From positions 1 through 54,624 of the forward strand of contig NZ_AVPI01000028.1 of the NCBI RefSeq assembly GCF_000768675.1: a stretch of 54,624 bases of DNA, read 5' to 3'. Shown here piece after piece: positions 1-7,961 of the stretch; the stretch's first letter is position 1; every line of letters begins with the position of its first letter. The notes beneath the pieces are model-generated. The model had not been told where the DNA came from. It saw only the letters and a program-made list of their open reading frames with translations, and did no database searches. A program made the position numbers and the translations under genes. This stretch comes from Knoellia flava TL1 (GTDB lineage: Bacteria; Actinomycetota; Actinomycetes; Actinomycetales; Dermatophilaceae).

Positions 1-96
1 CGGCTGCGCGCCCTGCGCCGGGCCGTCGTCCCCGCGGCCCGCGTGGCCCCCGGCGTCTTCCGGGCCGCGGTCAACCAGCTGGCGCGGCCGGCATGA
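1..96 (+). CDS. C-terminal end of an unidentified protein (partial)
   Basis: An open frame enters from the left edge and stops at TGA 94-96, which overlaps the idi start as ATGA. The last 31 residues are basic and alanine-rich and end in NQLARPA. Nothing in them identifies a family. The ATGA overlap implies translational coupling with idi, so an isoprenoid gene such as a prenyl transferase or phytoene synthase would fit the context, but that is inference from position only. Confidence 0.6.
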   Translation, partial: RLRALRRAVVPAARVAPGVFRAAVNQLARPA

Positions 97-635
97 GCGC
101 GCACCCCGGCACCGAGGAACGCGTCGTCCTGCTGTCCGAGGACGGGCAGCCCATCGGCGACGCCCTCAAGAGCGAGGTGCACCACACGGACACGCCGCTG
201 CACCTCGCGTTCTCCTGCTACGTCCTCGACGACGCGGGGCGCCTCCTGGTGACGCGGCGCGCGTGGTCGAAGCTCACGTGGCCCGGCGCCTGGACCAACA
301 GCTGCTGCGGCCACCCCGCACCGGGCGAGGAGGTCGAGGACGCCGTGCGCCGACGGCTGCGGCAGGAGCTCGGCCTCGAGGTCGAGGGACTGCGCGCCGT
401 GCTGCCCGACTTCCGCTACCGCGCGGTGATGCCGGACGGCGTCGTCGAGAACGAGGTGTGCCCGGTCTTCGTCGCGCGGTGCACCGACCCAGGCTCGGTC
501 GCGCCCGACCCCGACGAGGTGGCCGAGCACGAGTGGGTCGACTGGGCGACGTTCCGCGCCGACGCCCTCGAGGGGCGCCGTGAGGTCAGCCCGTGGTGCC
601 TGCTCCAGCTCGACGTCCTTCCGCCCGAGCTCTGA
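93..635 (+). CDS. idi: Isopentenyl-diphosphate delta-isomerase, type 1
   Basis: Cytosolic Nudix-fold enzyme interconverting isopentenyl and dimethylallyl diphosphate, the C5 units of isoprenoids and carotenoids. At 180 residues it has the normal length of bacterial type 1 enzymes. The catalytic-cysteine motif TNSCCGHP lies near residues 69-75, and the second cysteine aligns with the active-site Cys of the family motif TNSxCGHP. The Nudix-like helix RRLRQELGLEVEG follows, and VENEVCPVF supplies the conserved acidic residue near position 117. The ATG overlaps the TGA of the preceding frame, so the two are probably one operon. The 3' end overlaps by about 50 bp the end of the convergent SRPBCC gene. 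Confidence 0.93.
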   Translation: MSAHPGTEERVVLLSEDGQPIGDALKSEVHHTDTPLHLAFSCYVLDDAGRLLVTRRAWSKLTWPGAWTNSCCGHPAPGEEVEDAVRRRLRQELGLEVEGLRAVLPDFRYRAVMPDGVVENEVCPVFVARCTDPGSVAPDPDEVAEHEWVDWATFRADALEGRREVSPWCLLQLDVLPPEL

Positions 636-1014
636 TCCGCCGCAGGCCAAGCCACAGGACGGGCGCGTAGGCGCTCGCCCACCACGGGGCCGACAGCTCC
701 ACGCGGCACCCGGACCCCCGCTCCCTCACGGTGTGTCCCGTGGCCGGTATGCCGCCCACGCGCCACGACCAGTGCCGCACCGCTCCCTCGGGGACCCAGT
801 CCTCGACCCGGAAGGGAAGTGTGGGACCGGCCACGGTCCGGACGTGCCCGGTCGCGCCGGCGGTGAGGACGCCGCTTCCGTCGTCGAGCGTGGCCGCGCG
901 CACGGTCGGCCCCCACGTCGGCCACTCGGCGAGCCGGACGAGCAGGTCCCACGCGACGTCGGCGGGCGCCTCGACGTCGAGGCCGAGGGTGAGGGAGGCG
1001 GTCGGAGGTCTCAC
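586..1014 (-). CDS. SRPBCC family protein (START/Bet v1-like fold)
   Basis: A 142-residue protein read leftward. It begins with the helix-grip signature of the polyketide cyclase/SRPBCC superfamily: LGLDVEAPADVAWDLLV, then EWPTWGPTVRAATL, a TGHVRTVAGPTLPFRV strand pair, the WVPEGAVRHWSWRVGG strand and a C-terminal amphipathic helix. Members bind hydrophobic ligands in a central cavity. Ligand and role here are unknown. I chose the GTG at 1014 because the superfamily domain begins a few residues later and the frame upstream is arginine-rich shadow sequence. The 3' end overlaps idi tail to tail by 50 bp, which is unusual but both reading frames look genuine. Confidence 0.75.
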   Translation of the reverse strand: MRPPTASLTLGLDVEAPADVAWDLLVRLAEWPTWGPTVRAATLDDGSGVLTAGATGHVRTVAGPTLPFRVEDWVPEGAVRHWSWRVGGIPATGHTVRERGSGCRVELSAPWWASAYAPVLWLGLRRIRARAEGRRAGAGTTG

Positions 1015-1131
1015 GGCCGCCCCAGTCTCGCAGCACGAGAGGGCCGGTGGGCAGCGAGCGAGGACGGGTCGGGGCCGACCGGCCGACGGGTGGCGGACCG
1101 GGCCCGCCGCGCGCTGCCTACGCTGGGAGCC

Positions 1132-3108
1132 ATGAGCACCGCGCCCGCCACCGCCCGCACACCGATCGGCCCCGCGGCCGTCGTGGGTGTGAGCGGCCTC
1201 GTCGTCGCCCTCGTCGCGGCGTCCCTCGCGGGTGTGCTCGCGCCGCTCGTCCTCGACGACCCGGGCCCGCTCGTGCGCTGGGCGCTGCCTCTCGTGCGCG
1301 TCGTGAGCGACCTGTCCTCGGCCGCAACCTTCGGCCTGCTCGTCCTCGCTGCCTTCCTCGTGCCGGAGCGACGCACGACCGAGCGCCGCGTCCAGGCCTC
1401 GCGCCTCGCCGCCGTCACCGGCGTCGTCTGGTTCGTCGCCGCGGGGCTCGGCGTCTTCCTCACCTTCGCCTCGCTCGCCGGCCTCCGCCTCGGCGACCCC
1501 GAGCTCGGCCGGCAGTTCCTGACCTTCGTGTGGTCGCTCGAGGTGACCCGCGTCCTCTCGATCTCGACCGGTGTCGCCCTCGTCGTCACGACTGGCGCGC
1601 TCCTCGCACGGACGCGGACGGCATACGCGTGGCTCGCCGCCGTCGCGCTCGCGGGCATCGTCGTCGTCGCGCTCACCGGCCACTCGGCCGGCAGCGCGAG
1701 CCACGAGGACGCGGTCAACTCTCTCGGCGTGCACCTCCTCGGCGTCACCGTCTGGGTGGGCGGGCTCCTCGCCATCGCCCTTATGCAGCCCCGCATCGGT
1801 CAGGACCTCGCCGCGACCGTCTCCCGCTACTCGGTGCTCGCGGGGTGGGCCTACGCCGCGGTCGCGGTCACCGGTCTCCAGCAGGCCGTCATCCGGCTCG
1901 GCGGGCCGTCGGGCGTCGCGTCCGCCTACGGCGCGATGGTCGTCGCCAAGACCGTCATCCTCGTGACGCTCGGCGTCATCGGCTGGCAGCAGCGGCGCCG
2001 GGTCATCGTCTCGATCAGCCGCGACGGCAGCGGGTTCGCCCGTCTCGTCCTCGTCGAGCTCGGGCTCATGGGAGCGGCGTTCGGGCTGGGCGCCGTCCTC
2101 AGCCGGACGCCCCCGCCCGTCCCCGACTCCGAGCAGTCGCCGAGCGCGGTGCTCTCGATCACCGGCTTCCCCGACCCCGGACCGATGTCGACGTCCGACT
2201 GGCTCACCCAGTGGCGGCCGAACTGGCTCATGCTCGCGATCGCCGCCGTCGCGGTCGGGCTCTATCTCGCCGGTGCCCGCCGCCTCGCCCGCCGCGGCGA
2301 CTCGTGGCCGGTCCATCGGGTCGTGCTGTGGACCCTCGGCTGGCTCGCCTTCGTCTGGGCCACGAGCGGAGCGCCGGACATCTGGGGCCGCGTGCAGTTC
2401 TCGGTGCACATGGTCATGCACATGGTCGTCGCGATGATCGTGCCGCTACTGCTCGTGCCCGCGGCCCCGCTCACCCTCGCGCTGCGTGCCCTGCCCGCGC
2501 GACCCGACCGCACCTGGGGACCGCGGGAGGTCATCCTCCAGGTCGTCCACTCGCGGGCGATGCAGCTCTTCGCCAACCCGGTCGCCGCCGCCGTGCTCTT
2601 CTTCGGCAGCCTCGCCGCCTTCTACTGGTCGCCGCTCTTCGAGCTGGCCCTGACGACGCACACCGGGCACCTGCTCATGCTGGCCCACTTCCTCCTCACC
2701 GGCTACCTCTTCACTTGGGTGCTCATCGGCATCGACCCCGGTCCGCCGAAGTGGTCGCCGGCGATCCTGCTGCTCATCCTCTTCGCGACGATCACCTTCC
2801 ACGCCTTCTTCGGGGTCGCGCTCACGGGCACGTCGTTCGTCCTCGCACCCGACTTCTTCGAGCAGATCAACCTGCCGTGGGGTCCCGACCCGCTCGCGGA
2901 CCAGCAGCGCGCCGGCGAGATCGCCTGGGGCTTCGGCGAGGCGCCGACCCTGGTCCTCGCGATCCTCGTCGCCCGGCAGTGGTTCCGCCGCGAGAGGCAG
3001 GAGAGCGTGCGGCTCGACCGGCAGGCCGACCGTGACGACGACGCCGCGCTGCGCGCCTACAACGAGCGGCTCCAGCGGCTCGGCTCGCAGGCCAAGGAGG
3101 TCGACTGA
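1132..3108 (+). CDS. CopD-CtaG fusion: copper resistance D / cytochrome c oxidase assembly membrane protein
   Basis: A 658-residue polytopic membrane protein. Roughly residues 10-340 are a CopD-like bundle with the sequence NSLGVHLLGVTVWVGGLLAI, typical of copper-uptake CopD. Residues about 370-625 are a CtaG-type bundle with VQFSVHMVMHMVVAMIVPLL, where the histidines and methionines fit copper handling, and WGPDPLADQQRAGEIAWGFGE near the end. Such fusions are common in actinobacteria and are thought to deliver copper to the aa3 oxidase or handle copper import. The ATG at 1132 precedes the first hydrophobic segment. The in-frame sequence upstream is compositional shadow. The stop lies two bases before the next ATG, so the downstream hydrolase is probably cotranscribed. 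Confidence 0.9.
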   Translation: MSTAPATARTPIGPAAVVGVSGLVVALVAASLAGVLAPLVLDDPGPLVRWALPLVRVVSDLSSAATFGLLVLAAFLVPERRTTERRVQASRLAAVTGVVWFVAAGLGVFLTFASLAGLRLGDPELGRQFLTFVWSLEVTRVLSISTGVALVVTTGALLARTRTAYAWLAAVALAGIVVVALTGHSAGSASHEDAVNSLGVHLLGVTVWVGGLLAIALMQPRIGQDLAATVSRYSVLAGWAYAAVAVTGLQQAVIRLGGPSGVASAYGAMVVAKTVILVTLGVIGWQQRRRVIVSISRDGSGFARLVLVELGLMGAAFGLGAVLSRTPPPVPDSEQSPSAVLSITGFPDPGPMSTSDWLTQWRPNWLMLAIAAVAVGLYLAGARRLARRGDSWPVHRVVLWTLGWLAFVWATSGAPDIWGRVQFSVHMVMHMVVAMIVPLLLVPAAPLTLALRALPARPDRTWGPREVILQVVHSRAMQLFANPVAAAVLFFGSLAAFYWSPLFELALTTHTGHLLMLAHFLLTGYLFTWVLIGIDPGPPKWSPAILLLILFATITFHAFFGVALTGTSFVLAPDFFEQINLPWGPDPLADQQRAGEIAWGFGEAPTLVLAILVARQWFRRERQESVRLDRQADRDDDAALRAYNERLQRLGSQAKEVD

Positions 3109-3110
3109 CG

Positions 3111-4028
3111 ATGCGCATCGCCCTGGTCCAGGTGGCCTACGACGACGACGAGACGCTCGACGCCCGGGTCGAGCGGGTATCGACGATGGTGCGCTCGCTT
3201 GCGTCCGCAGATGTGGGGGCCAGGTCGTCAGAACGCCGGACGCAAGGGGCCCCGTCTTCCGTTGCGTCCGCAGGTGTGGTGGGTATGCCGTCAGAACGCC
3301 GGACGCAAGGGGCGTCGGGGGTTCCTGACCTCGTCGTCCTGCCCGAGCTCTGGGCCCCCACCGGGTTCGACTACCGGCGCTGGGAGGACGCGGCCGAGCC
3401 TCTCGACGGCCCGTGGGTGCAGGCGATGACGGCGCTCGCGGCCGAGACCGGGGTCACCCTGCACGCCGGCTCCTTCGTCGAGCGGCTGCCCGAGCCCGGG
3501 GCCGACGGGCGAACCCTCGCCAACACCTCGCTGCTCGTCACCGCGGAGGGTGGGCGGACGGCATACCGCAAGATCCACCGGTTCGGGTTCGGGTCGGGTG
3601 AACCCAAGCTGCTCGAGGCCGGCGCAGACGTCGTCACGGCCGAGGTGCCGTCGGGCGGCGACGGGTCGGTCACCGTGGGGCTGTCGACCTGCTACGACCT
3701 GCGCTTCCCCGAGCTCTACCGCCGGCAGGTCGACGCGGGCGCGCAGGTCTTCCTCGTGCCGGCCGCGTGGCCGGCAGCCCGCGTCGGGCACTGGACCCTG
3801 CTCGGCCGTGCCCGGGCCATCGAGGACCAGGCGTTCGTCGTGCAGTGCAACACCGCGGGCACGCACGCCCGCACCGAGATGGGTGGTCACAGCCAGGTCG
3901 TCGCTCCGACCGGCGAGGTGCTGGCCGAGGCCGGCAGCGGTGAGGAGGTCCTCATCGTCGACATCGACCCGGGGCTCGTCGCGAGCACGCGTGAGGGCTT
4001 CCCGGTGCTCCCCGACCGCCGTCTCTGA
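3111..4028 (+). CDS. Carbon-nitrogen hydrolase (nitrilase superfamily) with internal repeat insertion
   Basis: A 305-residue nitrilase-fold amidohydrolase that cleaves a C-N bond through a Glu-Lys-Cys triad. The triad is visible as E79 in VVLPELW, K154 in YRKIHRF and C194 in LSTCYDLRFPELY, the last being the omega-amidase/Nit-type signature. Between the first helix and the VVLPEL strand there are about 42 extra residues containing SERRTQGA twice, encoded by two 63-bp units described separately. Homologues normally pass directly from the first helix to the glutamate strand. All three catalytic residues remain, so activity may survive if the insert loops out. It starts two bases after the CopD/CtaG stop. 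The substrate cannot be named, though an omega-amidase-like role is possible. Confidence 0.88.
   Translation: MRIALVQVAYDDDETLDARVERVSTMVRSLASADVGARSSERRTQGAPSSVASAGVVGMPSERRTQGASGVPDLVVLPELWAPTGFDYRRWEDAAEPLDGPWVQAMTALAAETGVTLHAGSFVERLPEPGADGRTLANTSLLVTAEGGRTAYRKIHRFGFGSGEPKLLEAGADVVTAEVPSGGDGSVTVGLSTCYDLRFPELYRRQVDAGAQVFLVPAAWPAARVGHWTLLGRARAIEDQAFVVQCNTAGTHARTEMGGHSQVVAPTGEVLAEAGSGEEVLIVDIDPGLVASTREGFPVLPDRRL
3198..3309 (+). repeat. Two tandem palindromic repeat units inside the nitrilase gene
   Basis: Unit 1 has arms TTGCGTCCG at 3199-3207 and CGGACGCAA at 3237-3245. Unit 2 has the same arms at 3262-3270 and 3300-3308. The repeat period is exactly 63 bp, which keeps the reading frame and duplicates a 21-residue segment. 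The inner part shares GTCAGAACGC in both units. This looks like a REP-type palindrome captured and duplicated inside a coding sequence. Confidence 0.85.
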
Positions 4029-4055
4029 GGCTGTCGCGGAGCCCTCGAGAAAATT

Positions 4056-4076
4056 CTTGTACAAAGTTTGTCCAAG
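4056..4076. promoter_or_regulatory. AT-rich overlapping palindromes upstream of the fasciclin gene
   Basis: TTGTACAA (4057-4064) and ACAAAGTTTGT (4061-4071) are perfect overlapping palindromes within an outer CTTG...CAAG pair. AT-rich symmetric sequence is rare in this GC-rich window and it lies just upstream of the proposed SigK-type promoter, so an operator is plausible. No regulator is identified. Confidence 0.4.
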
Positions 4077-4078
4077 GT

Positions 4079-4109
4079 GCATCCCTGCGTGGGGTCGGCC
4101 CGGAAGTAG
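4079..4109 (+). promoter_or_regulatory. Candidate SigK-type promoter of the fasciclin gene
   Basis: GCATCC (4079-4084), a 16-base spacer, then CGGAAGTAG (4101-4109). As I recall it, mycobacterial SigK promoters have CCATCC and a CCGAATA-like -10 with a similar spacer, so this is close but not identical. It lies 48 bp before the fasciclin ATG, and the sigma gene is encoded in the same cluster. Confidence 0.5.
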
Positions 4110-4156
4110 GGGCATGGACGCCTCCCCGGCGCCCCCGAACCCAGGGAGTACCACCG

Positions 4157-4804
4157 ATGTCAGCTCGCAGGATCCTTTCCGCCCTCGCCGTGGCCGGCCT
4201 CGCCGGTGCGCTCGCCGCCCCCGCCGCGTCCGCCGCCCCGACGTCCACGACCGCACCGACCGGGACGCGTAGCCTCGCCGCCGTCCTCACCGCGGACGGC
4301 AACCAGTTCGACCGCAACTGGTACGACTACGACATCGTCACCGAGGCGGCCCTCGCCGTCCTCGGCGCCAAGCCGACGAGCAAGGTCGGCGTCCTCGCCG
4401 ACGGCACCGTCCCGCTCACCGCCTTCCTCCCCAACGACCGGGCGTTCCAGTCGCTCGTCGCCGACGTCGCGGGCTCGCGGTTGTCGTCCGAGAAGGCCGT
4501 CTTCGACGCCGTCGCCGGGCTCGGGATCGACACGGTCGAGACCGTGCTGCTCTACCACGTCGTGCCGGGCGCGACGATCACGTCGAAGCAGGCCGTCGCC
4601 GCCAACGGCGCGGTCCTCACCACCGCCCAGGGCGGCACCCTCACCGTCCGCTCCTACAGCCGCTACCTCCCGATCATCGAGCTGCGCGACAAGGACACCG
4701 ACGACCGCAACCCCTTCGTCAACCCGTTCGCCCTCGACGTCAACAAGGGCAACAAGCAGATCGCCCACGGCATCACGGGCGTCCTGCGTCCGGTCAACCT
4801 CTGA
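4157..4804 (+). CDS. Secreted fasciclin (FAS1) domain protein
   Basis: A 215-residue exported protein with a clear signal peptide (basic MSARR, hydrophobic ALAVAGLAGALAAPAA, cleavage near ASA-AP). One FAS1 domain follows: LAAVLTADGNQFDRNWYDYDI, FLPNDRAFQSLVADV, ETVLLYHVVPGATITSKQ and an IAHGITGVLRPVN end. FAS1 domains mediate adhesion. The closest functional parallels known to me are MPT70/MPT83 of Mycobacterium tuberculosis, which are controlled by SigK. Here too a SigK/RskA pair lies downstream, which supports a shared regulon. It is followed after 41 bp by the DUF4397 gene. There is no sorting motif or membrane anchor, so the product is probably released or loosely wall-bound. Confidence 0.88.
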   Translation: MSARRILSALAVAGLAGALAAPAASAAPTSTTAPTGTRSLAAVLTADGNQFDRNWYDYDIVTEAALAVLGAKPTSKVGVLADGTVPLTAFLPNDRAFQSLVADVAGSRLSSEKAVFDAVAGLGIDTVETVLLYHVVPGATITSKQAVAANGAVLTTAQGGTLTVRSYSRYLPIIELRDKDTDDRNPFVNPFALDVNKGNKQIAHGITGVLRPVNL

Positions 4805-4845
4805 CGCCAACCACCGCACCACCACCAACCCGACAGGAGAACGCC

Positions 4846-5658
4846 ATGCGCACCACCCGAACCCTCGCAGTCCTCGCCGTCTCCACCGGTCTCGGCGCCG
4901 TCCTCGCCGTCCCGGCCCACGCCGCCGACGCCAAGGTCTCGATCCTGCACGCCGTGCCGGGAGCGACCGTCGACGTCTATGCCAATGGTGACGCCATCCT
5001 CGAGGACTTCACGCCCGGCACCCTCACCGACCCGCTCACCCTCCCCGAGGGCAGCTACGACCTCAAGGTCACGGCCGCCGGCGCCGGTCCGGACGGGGCG
5101 GCGGTCATCGAGGCCAACGACGTCGCCGTCCCCGGTGGCGCCAACGTCACCGTCGTCGCCCACCTCAACGCGAGCGGCACTCCCATCCTTACTCCCTTCG
5201 TCAACGACACCAAGGCGACGAAGGCCGGTCAGGCGCGCATCACGGTGCGCCACACCGCTGCTGCGCCTGCGGTCGACGTGCGTGCCAACGGTGAGGTCGC
5301 CTTCGAGGGACTCACGAACCCCAAGGAGGCCAAGGCGGACCTGCCCGCCGGAGCCATCAAGGCCGACGTCGTGCTCGCCGGCACCGACACGGTCGCGATC
5401 GGCCCGGCCGACGTCGACCTCAAGGAGGGCACGAACACCATCGTCTACGCGTGGGGTTCGGCCGCCGACGACAACCTCGAGCTCGCGGTCCAGACCATCG
5501 ACGGCCTGCACAGCGCCCCGAGCGGCGTCCCGAGCGGTGTCGGCGGCAAGGCGGACACGAACTCCTGGCAGCCGCTGACCCTCGTCGGTGGTGCCGCGTT
5601 CCTCGCCGGTGGGATCGCGCTCCTCGCGACCCGCCGCCGCCAGGAAGTGCGCGGCTGA
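4846..5658 (+). CDS. Secreted, C-terminally anchored DUF4397 protein
   Basis: A 270-residue surface protein: signal peptide (residues 1-26, cleavage after AHA), then two DUF4397-like beta modules (VSILHAVPGATVDVYANGD and ITVRHTAAAPAVDVRANGE), a linker rich in Gly/Ser, one hydrophobic helix (LTLVGGAAFLAGGIALLA) and a basic tail TRRRQEVRG. The hydrophobic helix plus basic tail is the layout of a sortase substrate and a sortase gene follows immediately, but no LPxTG-like pentapeptide is visible before the helix (the sequence there is KADTNSWQP). Either this sortase uses an atypical signal or the protein is simply membrane-anchored. The sortase GTG starts one base after the stop. Confidence 0.85.
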   Translation: MRTTRTLAVLAVSTGLGAVLAVPAHAADAKVSILHAVPGATVDVYANGDAILEDFTPGTLTDPLTLPEGSYDLKVTAAGAGPDGAAVIEANDVAVPGGANVTVVAHLNASGTPILTPFVNDTKATKAGQARITVRHTAAAPAVDVRANGEVAFEGLTNPKEAKADLPAGAIKADVVLAGTDTVAIGPADVDLKEGTNTIVYAWGSAADDNLELAVQTIDGLHSAPSGVPSGVGGKADTNSWQPLTLVGGAAFLAGGIALLATRRRQEVRG

Positions 5659-5659
5659 C

Positions 5660-6406
5660 GTGAGCCCCTCGTGGAGCTCCGGCCCGAGGAGGGCGGTCGT
5701 CGTCTTGGCGGCCGCTCTCCTCGCCGGGCTGCTCGCCTGGGGCACGTATGCCGTCCTCTCACCCGAGCGGCTCACCGACCCTGCCGACGTGACGGCCGCC
5801 CTCGACCCGACGCCCACCGCGTCGGGGTCGACGGAGGCGCCGTCCGCCGCGCCGTCGCCGACGGGACGCCCCTCACCGTCGGCGACGGCCTCCGGCGGAC
5901 CTGTCGCGGTGCCCGTGCGACCGGCAACGCCATCACCTCCGCGCGACCGGCGCCAGACCAGCACCGGCTTCGAGCTCGCGATCCCCTCACTCGACGTACG
6001 CATGCCCGTCGTCCCCGTCGGCGTGGCGGAGAACGGCCAGATGGCGTTGCCGGACGATCCCGACGTCGCCGGGTGGTACCGCTTCGGCCCGGCGCCGACC
6101 TCGGCCGAGGGGGCCAACGTCATCTCGGCGCACGTCGACTCCCGCGACGGGGTCGGTCCGCTGGCGAAGCTGCCGAAGCTCGACGTCGGCGCCCGGATCG
6201 TCGTCACGGTCGACGGCGCGCGGGTCGAGTACGTCGTCGAGCGCGTCGACCAGTACGCCAAGAAGGCGCTCGACGTCGACGCGCTCTTCGCCCGATCCGG
6301 CCCCGCTCGGCTGCACCTCGTGAGCTGCGGCGGCGAGTGGAACCCGAGGACCCGCCACTATGACGACAACGTCGTTGCGATTGCCCGCCGCGCCTCCGTC
6401 GCGTGA
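5660..6406 (+). CDS. Class F-like sortase
   Basis: A 248-residue membrane-anchored transpeptidase with an N-terminal membrane helix (AVVVLAAALLAGLLAWGTYAV), a Pro/Ser/Thr-rich spacer to about residue 105, then the sortase beta barrel. Catalytic residues are visible: His in NVISAHVDSRDG, Cys in LHLVSCGGEW and Arg in NPRTRHYDDNVVA. The GTG at 5660 starts one base after the DUF4397 stop. Earlier starts would run antiparallel through that gene's end. The SD-like sequence is weak, so translational coupling is likely. The neighbouring anchored DUF4397 protein is the natural substrate. The 3' end overlaps the sigma gene by up to 47 bp. Confidence 0.88.
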   Translation: MSPSWSSGPRRAVVVLAAALLAGLLAWGTYAVLSPERLTDPADVTAALDPTPTASGSTEAPSAAPSPTGRPSPSATASGGPVAVPVRPATPSPPRDRRQTSTGFELAIPSLDVRMPVVPVGVAENGQMALPDDPDVAGWYRFGPAPTSAEGANVISAHVDSRDGVGPLAKLPKLDVGARIVVTVDGARVEYVVERVDQYAKKALDVDALFARSGPARLHLVSCGGEWNPRTRHYDDNVVAIARRASVA

Positions 6407-6986
6407 GGTGTCGCCTATCGTGAGGTGGGTGCGAAGTGATGCGCCCCCCGAGACGAGTGACGCCGAGCTGATGCAGCGCGTCGCCGACGAGGACCGGGAC
6501 GCGCTCGCGGAGGTCTACCGCCGGTTCGGGCCGCTCGTCCACACCATCGCGGTGAGGTCGGTCGGCAGCCACCACGACGCCGAGGACGTCACCCAGCAGG
6601 TCTTCGTCGCGCTGTGGCGCAGCCGCCACTCGCTCGACCCCTCGGCCGGCTCGCTGGCCGGGTGGCTGGCCACGGTGACCCGCCGCCGGTGTGCCGACCA
6701 CCACGCGCAACGCAGTCGGCGGGAGCGGGACGAGCGGGTGATGTCGGTCCCGTCCGAGGTCGCCACCGGGGCGCACCCGGAGGACGCCGCGGATCGAGTC
6801 CTCCTGGCCCGGGAGCTCGACGCCCTGGGAGAGCCGCGGGGCACGATCATCCGGATGGCGGTCGTGGAGGACCGTCGGCAGCAGGACGTCGCCGACGCGC
6901 TCGGCCTGCCGCTGGGAACCGTGAAGAGCCACATCCGCCGCGGTCTGCTCGACCTGCGCGCCCGACTCGAGGAGGTGACGGCATGA
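6360..6986 (+). CDS. sigK: ECF RNA polymerase sigma factor, SigK type
   Basis: A 208-residue ECF sigma factor. Region 2 is visible in LAEVYRRFGPLVHTIAV and DAEDVTQQVFVALWRS, and region 4 in DVADALGLPLGTVKSHIRRGLLDLRARLEE. The downstream overlapping gene encodes a zinc-motif anti-sigma factor and the upstream gene set includes a fasciclin protein, the same arrangement as the SigK-RskA-MPT70/83 regulon. The start is uncertain: ATG at 6360 overlaps the sortase by 47 bp, while GTG codons at 6420 and 6429 would give a length nearer the roughly 187 residues of mycobacterial SigK. The stop overlaps the next ATG (ATGA). Confidence 0.85.
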   Translation: MTTTSLRLPAAPPSREVSPIVRWVRSDAPPETSDAELMQRVADEDRDALAEVYRRFGPLVHTIAVRSVGSHHDAEDVTQQVFVALWRSRHSLDPSAGSLAGWLATVTRRRCADHHAQRSRRERDERVMSVPSEVATGAHPEDAADRVLLARELDALGEPRGTIIRMAVVEDRRQQDVADALGLPLGTVKSHIRRGLLDLRARLEEVTA

Positions 6987-7927
6987 TCCGCCCGCCCGCC
7001 CACACCCGAGGTGACGTCCTGCCCACGGAGCACCTCGCCGACGAGCGCCTCGTCGACCTCGCGCTCGACGAGGACGCGCTGACTCACGAGCGCGCGCACC
7101 TGGGTGTGTGCGCCCTGTGCCGCGACGCGCTGGCCTCCCTGAGCCGCACGGTGGGTGTGACGCGCGAGGCCTCGTCGGTCGAGCTCGTCACGCCCGGTCC
7201 GGGGCTCTGGTCACGGATCGAGGCCGCCCTCGATGACCCCGCCCTCGACGATCCCCACGCCGTCGACCCCGACATCGTCGACCCGGGCGTCGACGACCCG
7301 GGCGTCGACGACCCGTCCGCGGCGCCGGACGAGGTCCCGGTGCCGGCGGCGCTCCGCACCGAGCCGATGCCGGACGTCGCCGTCCTGCCCCCGGCGCCGA
7401 CCGAGGCCTCCGCGTCCCCTGAGGTCGTCGTGCCCCTGCGCACCGCGGGCGGCAGAGGCCAGGCGAGTCGTCCCCGCCCTGCGCTCGGGTGGCTCGCAGC
7501 CGCCTGCGCCGCCGGCGTCCTCCTCGGCGCGGGTGGCATCGTCGTCGCCGACCGCCTCCGGGAGCCCGCGGTCGACCCGGCGCGCACGGTGGCGACCGCG
7601 GAGCTCGACACGCTGGACACGGCCCAGCGCCTCGGCACGGCGACGGTGAGCGAGCGCGCCGATGACGTGACGCTCGAGGTCGCGGCCCGCGACCTGCGCC
7701 CCGCCGACGGCGGCTACGTCGAGGTCTGGCTCATCAACCGCGACCTCCAGCGGATGGTGTCGGTGGGGGTCCTCGACGAGAAGAGCGCCGACCAGACGTT
7801 CCCGATCTCGCGCAGGCTGCTCGACGAGGGCTACGTCATCGTCGACCTGTCGCGCGAGCAGTTCGACGACAAGCCGCAGCACTCCGGCGACAGCCTCGTG
7901 CGCGGCTCGTTGACGACCCGGGCCTGA
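6983..7927 (+). CDS. rskA: Membrane anti-sigma factor, RskA family
   Basis: A 314-residue single-pass membrane protein. The cytoplasmic N-terminus carries HLGVCALC (HX3CX2C), the zinc-binding anti-sigma motif, near residues 39-46. A proline/aspartate-rich linker contains tandem DDPGV/DDP-type pentads encoded by near-identical DNA around 7270-7320. One membrane helix follows (LGWLAAACAAGVLLGAGGIVVA), then an extracytoplasmic RskA C-terminal domain (YVEVWLINRDLQRMVSVGVL, QTFPISRRLLDEGYVIVDLS, HSGDSLVRGSL). It should hold the co-encoded sigma factor inactive until regulated proteolysis. The linker is longer than usual for the family. Confidence 0.88.
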   Translation: MIRPPAHTRGDVLPTEHLADERLVDLALDEDALTHERAHLGVCALCRDALASLSRTVGVTREASSVELVTPGPGLWSRIEAALDDPALDDPHAVDPDIVDPGVDDPGVDDPSAAPDEVPVPAALRTEPMPDVAVLPPAPTEASASPEVVVPLRTAGGRGQASRPRPALGWLAAACAAGVLLGAGGIVVADRLREPAVDPARTVATAELDTLDTAQRLGTATVSERADDVTLEVAARDLRPADGGYVEVWLINRDLQRMVSVGVLDEKSADQTFPISRRLLDEGYVIVDLSREQFDDKPQHSGDSLVRGSLTTRA

Positions 7928-7961
7928 CAGCGGCCGTCTCCACCGCAGCCTCGCGCCCCGG

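Noticed and set aside
586-2421. Long leftward frame running opposite the CopD/CtaG gene
   Set aside because: Only its last 142 residues (586-1014) look like a protein family (SRPBCC). The remainder is Asp/Glu/Arg-rich shadow of a membrane-protein gene.
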